Assembly (NCBI GenBank): GCA_950295325.1
Contig: OX485805.1
Location: 11,658,501-11,722,500, forward strand
DNA from: Polytrichum commune
Lineage: Eukaryota > Streptophyta > Polytrichopsida > Polytrichales > Polytrichaceae
Length of the DNA: 64,000 nucleotides
Direction of reading: 5' to 3'
Both the position numbers and the translations under genes were made by a program. Shown here piece after piece: positions 56,417 through 64,000 of this stretch. Each line of letters starts with the position of its first letter. The first letter of the stretch is position 1. Under the pieces are notes generated by a model, which searched no databases, was not told the origin of the DNA, and saw nothing but the letters and a program-made list of their open reading frames with translations.

Positions 56417-57693
56417 ACGTTGTCAATCCATTCCCGGGTTTGTGCGGCATCGTGCTTGCATGAGCCAATGCCACTGCTGCTGCGATGTTCAAAACTTCAC
56501 AGCTTCATCAGTGAGCAGCTCATGTGCATCAAAAATTCCACCAAAACTTGCACTAGTAGCTTGTACTCCGACTCCAGTAATCATTTATGCCCTCTTGGTT
56601 TCTCGGAAGTTTTTCTGTTGTTTCCTAGTCCCACGATTAGTGATGCATTTTTTTTTAATTCATTCTAAAATACACATTTTAAAATACTCAGCAAATTTTG
56701 AGGTTTTGTTTTATTTTATTTTATTTTTTACAATTTTATAACTTCATGACTACATTGAGTCTAGGCCAGTAGGGCGAATATAAACACGCTCAACTTTGCC
56801 ATTTGATTCATATTACCATATAGCATTAGTGCATTCAAACTCAATGGTAGTGTCGGAGCCTTGAGTGTTGCCACACGAACTGACAAATATTGGAGTACAT
56901 AATGCATCACATGGCACACGAGATAAGTCGTGAATGGTGGTTTGCATTTGCAATGTCTTCATTCTTCGATCAATACTTTGGTGGAGAAGAGCTCGAAGAA
57001 TTGATCTTAGAAGAGGGGAATGTTTTCAACAATGATTTGCCATAAAGGACCTCATGGATTGATGTCTTCGATGATTTTCAATTTAAAAAACACATTAAAT
57101 ATATATTTATAAATATTTTATAATGCCTCCTCCTCCCTCCAGAATAAAAAATGCAACACTACCCACGATGTTACGATTTTCCAATTTTTGGCCTTAAGAA
57201 GTCGCCCGCTATTGCTTCCCCTCCGCTCTAATTCCGTGTAATCTCCCACACCTCTTGAACTCCACGTCACTTCACAAACTTCCTTGTAGAAGGTTGTGTT
57301 TTGGTGGTTTACATACCACCAGGGGAAGAACTGGGTGAAAAAGTAGCGAGCCTTCAAAATTTTGGCATCTTCATTTGAATGCAAGGCACCATAGTCGCAG
57401 AAATCAGTCACATGGCAGCCGGTGACTAGGTTTTTGGGACAACATGCTTCAAGAAGAGTGAATGAGAGGAAGGAGGGAACTTAAAAACAACTTAGGTGTT
57501 GAAGTCTAACTGCTTCAAAGCATGTATGAGTTGAATTCTTGGGCTCCTTTCGTCATGGTATTGAAGGGAGCACTATCGAATAGTCATCATAGAGATGTTG
57601 TGTGGAAGAGTGTTAGGCCGGAGCGAACAAGAATGTTCAACAACAAAGAAGTTAGATAAAAGCTCCACATATGGAGAAGGGAGGCTGATACCA
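56417..57693. other. Intergenic; nothing convincing
   Basis: No supported gene. Short frames at 56.4-56.7 kb and on the minus strand at 57.1-57.4 kb have no recognisable domain. Confidence 0.45.
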
Positions 57694-57891
57694 GGGCCAC
57701 ACCGAGAAGTTCAGCAGCTCTAGTCACCAAAAAAACCCAGCCCTACGTATTTTCCGGAAATACAGGGCTGGGATTTCAGATGGTTGGAGCTACTGGAGTG
57801 GCCAGTAGCTCCAGCCATCTGAAATCCCAGCCCTGTATTTCCGGAAAATACGTAGGGCTGGACTTTTTGGCTGGGCTTTTTGGTGTGGCCC
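57694..57891. mobile_element. Snap-back MITE forming a near-perfect 60-bp hairpin
   Basis: Arms 57,737-57,796 and 57,802-57,861 are complementary with one mismatch (G-U in RNA) around a 5-base loop AGTGG. Each arm is itself nearly palindromic (CCAGCCCTACGTATTTTCCG, then GAAATACAGGGCTGG). The outer GGGCCACACC and GGTGTGGCCC mark the element ends. It is non-coding. A transcript would fold into a long hairpin suited to Dicer-like processing (inference). Confidence 0.9.
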
Positions 57892-59001
57892 TAGTATGAG
57901 TGCGGTCCTAAGTGAGGGGACGTGGCACAACGGTGACTTAAAGACCATGGAGGTAGAATTTTTATTTATTAAAAATGTGGTCATAATTCCCTCTCCTACA
58001 ACAACAACAACAAAAATAAAATCCGGAATTGAGCCTAGACCTGTGTGAATGGGCCCGACCCAAGAAACAAGGGCAATTGTAGAGTTTAAGACCAATCGCC
58101 GCTAAAGGCAGGTGGGATTAGGCCTTCAGATTCCCAGAGACTTCTTTCGTGTCTAAAATTGGAAGGTTTGAAGCATGCAAGCTTATCCCACCGCCGTTAC
58201 TCAGAAAAATAATATTTTAACTTAGTGACTTACTTAATTATCCTCATTGAAGGATAACTTTTATCATATATAGTGTTTTTGAAATAAAGTGACCATTGCT
58301 TTCTCCGCGCAAAAAGTCGGGCTTTAGCTCACACCAAAAACCAAGAGAAAAGTTTGGATCACCATGTGTCGTGGAATGTTGAACTTGTCTTGTGGAGCCA
58401 TGTGGCGACTTCAATTTCTAGAGTAGACATGCCCATTTCCGATAAAACCCTACCCCCAATATTAATATATAGAGAGTCCCCTAAAGCTGTGAAGTTTCAC
58501 ACATGTAGTTGTCAATTTCTGAAGTGATGGAAACAACGTTGAAGTTTCAAACATGTCGTCATCACGTTCGGCATGATGGAAGAAGCCATTTCAAAGACCA
58601 TGGAGTTGGGTTCCTTAAAAAGGGGCAGTAAATGTACTAAAGATTTTATCTCTTAGTTATTGGAAATAAGTTGACCTATGTTGTGAACATGGGTTAGGAA
58701 TAAATTATGATCTTATGGTTAAATGTTGTGATATGAATTTCTAGACATGTGAAAAAAAATTACTCCAATATCACACATGAAGTACATTTCTGCCATGCTC
58801 AAGTTATTGGAAATGGGTCTATCTGCTCTGTTACCATAGCCTATTTCCATATCATTGAACAAATTTCACAAATGTATGACGGTTGTTGTTGTTGTTGTTG
58901 TTGTTGTTGTCCCTCCGTGATGTTTTATGGCGAGCTATTAGCACATCCATTGCCAAGGCTCGATCGACAAGTTAAGGAAACGATAAAATATAAGGTTGTG
59001 T
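57892..59001. other. Intergenic; (GTT)n only
   Basis: No supported gene. A GTT trinucleotide run spans 58,882-58,910 and creates a poly-Cys frame that is not a gene. A partial direct repeat of GAAGTTTCA(C/A)ACATGT occurs near 58,489 and 58,543. Confidence 0.5.
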
Positions 59002-59560
59002 GTGGGTGTTATGATCTTATTTTTCTTAATCAAACACATGTATTTGATTGGTGTATTGCTAGGCGAGGAACAAAGAACAAACACCAAATACACACACGTT
59101 TGAAAGAGATTGGACTAAGTCTTCAAATTTCATTAACTACTCCACACTCAATAGTGAACACTATCAAAGGACTTATGTGTTCTAGAAAGTGTAGGTCCAA
59201 TTTTCAATAGAAATTTTGTTGATGTTTTTAACATAGATATATGTTAGTGCAACATAAATTTGAAGATGTGAATTTGTTCATTAGAAGATGGAAAACAAGA
59301 AAAACAAACAAATAACACCTTGGAGTGCATTGTTATTTATATGAGGACTCGTCTTATCAATTCACGTTGATTACCTCGAAATCACTTTGGAAACTTCTTT
59401 GAATCTAGTTTAGATAGAACGTATTGTGATGAATAAATATGATTGAGTATAGGGTGAATGTAATGGCTAGAACCTATGAGATTGTGTCAATCCCTTGTTG
59501 TATGAGTATATGGAAGGCAACCAATGTAGTGGTGCTTTGTGGTCAATTGAATTGTATGGA
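59002..59560. repeat. Long dispersed repeat, inverted partner of 49.1-49.67 kb
   Basis: Reverse-complement match to 49,105-49,672 over about 560 bp, including GTTATGATCTTA, GATTGGTGTATTGCTAGGCG, TGAAAGAGATTGGACTAAGT and ATTACCTCGAAATCACTTTG. It lacks the C12 run of its partner. The 153-codon frame running into it from the GTT tract is a by-product. Confidence 0.8.
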
Positions 59561-60993
59561 CAAGCATGCGAAATTAAGAAAGAAAATAAAATTTAACATC
59601 CGTGTCTCCACTGACGTGAATTTGAGTCCATTGGCCCTACTATGTTCAAGAGTCCCCTTGTTATAGTGGGAGGATATACTACCTATCCTTACGGTAGGTG
59701 GGCTCATTTTGACCATTTAAATATTTTGACCATTGCAACATTAAATTATTTTTGCTCGATTTATTTTGTAGCAATAGATGGCATGCATATCTACTTCTTC
59801 GCCATAAATAAATTTATAAAACAACCTAATTATATAATACCACTTGTTTTGAAATGTGGTGTGCAATCGGTGAATATATAACACTAGTGGAATGCAATGG
59901 AATTCCAAACTTCATTGGTAAATAGAGGTTCCCATGTCCAAAGACCACTTCCTAAAAAAGTTTCGTGAGTAACATTTTATGAAAGTCAAATGTTCATGAA
60001 AGCTTTACATGACTTGGACCCTATAATGTCCAAATGCTATTTGAATGGGGTTTGAACCAATTCAAACATTTGTGATTCGTAGGATATGCACGTCAAATCA
60101 TCTTTGAATGATATTTGACACATAAGCACACATTACATTTAGGTGTGACATTGCAATTTTCGTTTTATAGCACATGAACAATGTGTGAAACTACGTGAAA
60201 AAGAACTTGGGCTTGGGCTTGGGCTTGGGCTTGGGCTTCTAAAGAAAACCATCCCTATAATTTAATCTCATGAATTTTACTCAATAATCTTAATAATATA
60301 TTTTTTCACGATATGCTCTAGCTACACCTTTCACTAGTCAAATATCATGTAGGCAATGACCAAATTAAGCATAAAACAACTTTCCCAACTGTATCATTAA
60401 ACAAAAGATAGAGGAACACAACCAAGGATTTCAAATTGTGTCACGTATGGTGAAAGTGTCATGATGCTGGACCCAAAACATGACGTCCGTGGGGTAAGTC
60501 TGACAATATATTCAAGCATCTAGTTGATTCCTACTTTGTAGTCAACATGGTGGTCAACTAAAAAGGAAAAAAAAATCCAAAAATTTGGTACATTATAATT
60601 GTTGGCTGAAAAATCTAACACTATAGTTTTTTGACTTGCGTTTTTTTTTTTTTTTTTGGTTTATCAAGTAATTTCTCCAATTCAATTGTTCTCGTTGACT
60701 TGGATCAATCAACTAGTTGGTCAATTACAACTAGCAATTGACTTCAAGGAAACCTTGGAGGAGAAAATGCCCATAATCTTTCTGATTGTTACAACTTGTA
60801 TCCAATAAGATCTAATCTTCCAACATTTTTTTGAAATTTTGATTTAGTCTCCAGAGGTCAATTATTAGTTGCAATTGACCCAAAATGTAAATTTTTTTAT
60901 TTCAAATCAATACTAAAAAAAATTTTACCACGTTAGTGGGCATCACGTCTTGATTTGACGTGACGTGATGCATGGAGACCACATCACATCCAT
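59561..60993. other. Intergenic; hexamer microsatellite only
   Basis: No supported gene. A CTTGGG hexamer is repeated five times at 60,206-60,235. T- and A-rich tracts follow near 60.55-60.66 kb. Confidence 0.5.
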
Positions 60994-61322
60994 TACCGTA
61001 ACACCATAGCAGGTTCATCACCTGGTGAACGAATATTTATTTTTGTTGAAAAAATAAGGTTCGTTTGCTAAAAATATATATTTTTGAAATTCGTTCTTCT
61101 ATTTTGAGGAAAAAAATAATTCATCCTGGAACAGAGTAGATGTACCGGGATGACAACTTAAATTGATTTTTTCAACAGAGTCTGCTTCACCCAACTTTCT
61201 GGATTTTCGTTCTTTTCATAATATAATTTTCCATAATTTCGTTCTTCATGGCCTGGAATTTTTGATTTTTTCGTTTTTTTTTTGGAATTATTTAAGAACG
61301 AACCTGCTATGGTGTTACGGTA
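60994..61322. mobile_element. F5-related MITE, 329 bp
   Basis: Left TACCGTAACACCATAGCAGG, then TTC, is matched in inverted form at the right end over at least 23 bp without mismatch. The interior is AT-rich with GAACGAA words near both ends. Its end pattern ACCGTA...ATAGCAGGTTC is shared with the 30.5-kb element. No coding capacity. Confidence 0.88.
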
Positions 61323-61794
61323 TCATTCTGCAATGTGATAATCATCAACTGAATGTGTCAATTAATTAAATAAAGTAGGAAGACGACATCATGCATAAAC
61401 TACAACCTTCAATTTTGGAAACTTTGAAATTACGTTGAATTTTTTTCGAGCTTTCTCATATGAATATGTGTATTAGCATCATTTGGGTGCACAATTAATA
61501 TACCTCGACATAAAGTAGTGTAAACCATGATCGATTTTTTTATGTGTACTATTTGAGTATATAGGGTTTCAATAAGAGGTCATGAAAGTGCTCACAAAGA
61601 AGAGCACCCCCCCAAAACCTCCGGTGATTCGAAGGAAGAGAATAGAAGCTCCTTGCCCTTCGGCCAAGTTGAGTGGATTATAACTATAAAATTTATTTGT
61701 AAATTGTCCTAGAGAGGCGGGTTAACTAACATGCCCTTGAATCTCTTCAAACTTCTTAAGGCAAACAACTTAGTTACCTAACCATTACTACAAT
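61323..61794. other. Intergenic; nothing seen
   Basis: No gene or bounded repeat recognised. Confidence 0.45.
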
Positions 61795-62390
61795 GATTAT
61801 TCCAATTAGTGTGTATTACTATTTGGAGTTACACAATGCTTTAACTATTTAATGAGAATGTATTATTTTATCAAACATATAATATTTTTCAACCATGTGG
61901 GTCGGTTCCATGACCTTGGAATATGTTAATTATACTTTTGTGGCCCCTCAATGAAGTAAGAATATTCATTTACTAGTCATACATTCAAGCTAATACTTGG
62001 AAATTTTGGTGGAATTATACTCCCAACACTAATCACATGAAACATTGTTCATCCTAGTATTTTTTTACTTCCAATACTATTCATAGCAACAATATCAAAA
62101 AAAAATTTGACACCATTCACAATATCATTACTATTCATACCGGCAATATTCATTATTCGCACTGGTGTCAATTTCTTCCACGAAGTCAAGATGGTGGAGT
62201 CCCATGTCAAATGCTAAACATAGAATGGAACACAACCATACAATTTAGTAAGGTTATGCAAAGTCATCTATGTTGTGTAATGTTCGAACAACATGTTGAA
62301 CTTTCATTAATAAAAATTGAACTCTTGAGCAAGACGTTGTTGCTTAACTCTGAATAATATCACAAACTAATTGGAATAAGCAGTGTGGTA
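61795..62390. mobile_element. F4 MITE enlarged by inserted sequence
   Basis: Left GATTATTCCAATTAGTGTGT, then ATTACTATTTGGAGTTACAC, and right GTTCGAACAACATGTTGAAC with AACTAATTGGAATAAGC (inverted) keep the F4 outline. The copy is about 370 bp longer than the 40.3-kb one, so other sequence sits inside (roughly 61,890-62,240), including GAATAGTG-like words. Confidence 0.6.
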
Positions 62391-63083
62391 TGGACCCAAT
62401 TTTACTTAACAAGCATGTTAGCTAACCTAAAATTGTTTGACAACTAACAAGCATGGTCAAACCCTAAGAAGCCCCCGTCCATTTGTAGAATAATTTACTA
62501 TCATATGGTTGGTGAGGTCCGCATACACTAAGGGTGAGTTTCCATGTAGGCCGCTCACCCACTAGTTTCTAGATAATAGTGCGTTGGAGGTGTTCACATG
62601 TACTTAACCACAACCCGCCAACCAACCACTTCTAGCAGTCCACTAGAATGTGGAGGGCCAAGGACTCGTGCCGCTAGACTTCCATGCACCCGCCAAAAAA
62701 TCTTCAACCATGCAAATGTTGGTCACCAAAGGATTAAGACTGGTTAGAGACTCCAGAGAACCAATGCTATTCTACCACTCCATCCTTGATAACAGGGAAG
62801 AAGAGGTTAGCAGGTGGGCCCAAATTTGACAAGATGGGAGTAGCTACACGAAATATGATATTTAGTGTCATTCGATATTTCATGCCACTATGGTAACTTT
62901 TTTCGGATGACACTTCTTATGAATAAGTGAACAAAAATTGTCACGGACGATGGATGAGTTCATTCGTTGACCAAACCCTACCTCATGTTGTCAACAACTT
63001 GTGATGAAATACCATCATGAATGATTGACATTAGGACGAAAACCCACTTGGTAAGTGACAAGATTTGCAACACTGTAAATCTA

Positions 63084-63516
63084 GGTTGGGGCGAACCAAC
63101 CCGTACACTACACTAAATTTGATATTTAGTGTTTGATTAGATTTAGTGTTCTACCACCCTACTTTGCTCAACACTAATTTTCAATTCTTTGATAATTAGT
63201 GTTAGACATAAATGCACCGCCGCCGCCTTCCTTGTTGCCACCTCTTTCCTAGAAACAATCAATCGCCTTCCTTGTTGCCACCTCTTTCCTACTATACACT
63301 AAATTCGTGCATGTAACTTTCACATATTAACATAGATGATATTTAGTGTTTGAGTTTACATTTAATGTTACTTACTTTCATAGGGTTAGTGATATTTAGT
63401 GTAGTGTTCGTATTTAGTGTATCTAACACTAAATATCATATTTAGTGTAGTTCCTTGGAGGCAGGGGTTTAGGCATTCAACAAGGAACGAGTGTCTGGAT
63501 TGGTTCACCCAAATCA
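63084..63516 (-). mobile_element. hAT-like nano-MITE, split by MITE E
   Basis: Flanked by the identical 8-bp duplication TAAATCTA at 63,076-63,083 and 63,517-63,524. Uninterrupted copy B shows a single TAAATCTA at this point. Outside MITE E, 94 bp remain and match the reverse complement of 27,387-27,481, including TTCCTTGTTGAATGCCTAAA. The ends GGTTGGGGCGAACCAACCC and GGTTCACCCAAATCA are inverted matches. Confidence 0.85.
63111..63447. mobile_element. MITE E, 337 bp, innermost insertion
   Basis: Begins CACTAAATTTGATATTTAGT and ends AATATCATATTTAGTG, flanked by TA at 63,109-63,110 and 63,448-63,449. Removing it with one TA restores the nano-MITE, which proves the TA duplication. The interior has a 39-bp tandem duplication (CGCCTTCCTTGTTGCCACCT, then CTTTCCTA, twice at 63,225-63,290). 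It is related to MITE F at 42.3 kb. Confidence 0.88.
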
Positions 63517-63692
63517 TAAATCTATAATCCTCCCAAAATTTTGCAAGTCAAGACAAATAACGTTGGGTCAACCTCAAGTGTTGGTGACACTATACGGCGG
63601 TTTGCAAGTAGTATTGAGCAACACACTTAGAAGTGGTGACACTAAATATCATAGTTAGCGTAGTTGGCACTAAATATCATATTTAGCGTAGT

Positions 63693-64000
63693 TGGCACAA
63701 TCGAGCCATGTCCCATGAGATTCCCTCTACATATTTGGGGGGGGGGGAGGAGGTTTGTCCTTATTCGCACTAGAATAAATAATGAGGTAGGCGAGCGGTC
63801 TACATTGAAACCCACCCTAACTAAGGGCCTTAATAAGTAAGCCCACATCTCCCGCAAACTAATGCACACCTTTGAAATGGGAGAATCTCCAAGCCCTGCT
63901 TACATACATAAAGCCTAAAATTGGAAGTACTGAAGCATCCAAGCTACCGCCTTAAATGGAAAGCTTATTCAACTTCCTGAATGAATGTGAAGGAGGATAT
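63693..64000. other. Window end; nothing convincing
   Basis: A G11 run lies at 63,737-63,747. The words CTAAAATTGGAAG and AAGCATCCAAGCT (63,916-63,945) recur in diverged form near 58,155-58,185, suggesting another dispersed repeat that leaves the window. Confidence 0.4.

Larger units (their letters stand above)
62847..63660. mobile_element. MITE D, CACTAAAT family, carrying nested insertions
   Basis: Starts CACGAAATATGATATTTAGT after TA (62,845-62,846) and ends TATCATAGTTAGCG before TA (63,661-63,662). The interior matches copy B in order (ACTATGGTAAC, GGTAAGTGACAAG, TAAATCTATAATCC, GGTGACACTATA). It is interrupted at TAAATCTA by the nano-MITE. A 32-bp segment repeats the right terminus once more (63,661-63,692). 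Confidence 0.85.

Noticed and set aside
58749-59210. 153-codon frame with a poly-Cys run
   Set aside because: It runs through a GTT microsatellite into the 59.0-59.56 kb dispersed repeat.

Overview
This is nuclear DNA of a land plant. The main evidence is an intron-containing gene at 11.5-14.4 kb whose spliced 662-residue product belongs to the plant-only ASG1/TRF-like family. The rest of the window is AT-rich and holds many small inverted-repeat DNA transposons and simple repeats, as in plant intergenic DNA. There is no bacterial gene organisation, CRISPR array, rRNA or convincing tRNA gene. I cannot name the species. The ASG1-like core differs enough from the flowering-plant form I remember that a non-seed plant is possible; this is only an impression.

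Two genes are supported. At 1.0-4.5 kb on the plus strand, three exons join in phase to encode the C-terminal 363 residues of a cysteine-rich, probably N-glycosylated membrane protein with one visible transmembrane helix. Its 5' end is not found and I do not recognise the family. At 11.5-14.4 kb on the minus strand is the ASG1/TRF-like gene with six coding exons, preceded by a GC-rich leader and promoter zone up to about 15.8 kb. A minus-strand 184-codon reading frame at 45.3-45.8 kb is a weaker candidate.

Most of the remainder is transposon-derived. At 51,559-55,086 lies a complete-looking 3,528-bp PIF/Harbinger element with matching 3-bp TAA target duplications, 38-bp terminal inverted repeats, a broken DDE transposase and a second, oppositely oriented Myb/trihelix-like ORF. 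Two older transposase relics lie at 16.7-17.4 kb (minus) and 38.8-39.9 kb (plus). Several MITE families recur: a ~500-bp Harbinger-type family (34.8, 51.1, 55.2 kb plus fragments), a family with CACTAAAT ends and TA target duplications (33.9, 34.2, 40.7, 41.3, 42.3, 62.8, 63.1 kb), a family with TACCGTA ends (30.5, 61.0 kb), a hairpin family carrying TTTGGAGTTACAC (19.6, 31.6, 36.9, 40.3, 42.7, 61.8 kb), and a ~95-bp hAT-like nano-MITE with 8-bp duplications (27.4, 63.1 kb).

The most informative sites are a three-level nest at 62.8-63.7 kb; a MITE and the Harbinger element sharing one TAA at 51,556-51,558; a fold-back element made of 41-43-bp palindromic repeats at 6.5-6.9 kb; a 60-bp-arm hairpin at 57.7 kb; and tandem arrays with periods of 11 bp (15.8 kb), about 131 bp (23.2-24.0 kb), 91 bp (24.6-24.9 kb) and 65 bp (38.0 kb). 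All coordinates were read by eye and all relationships are within-window comparisons; no database search was possible.
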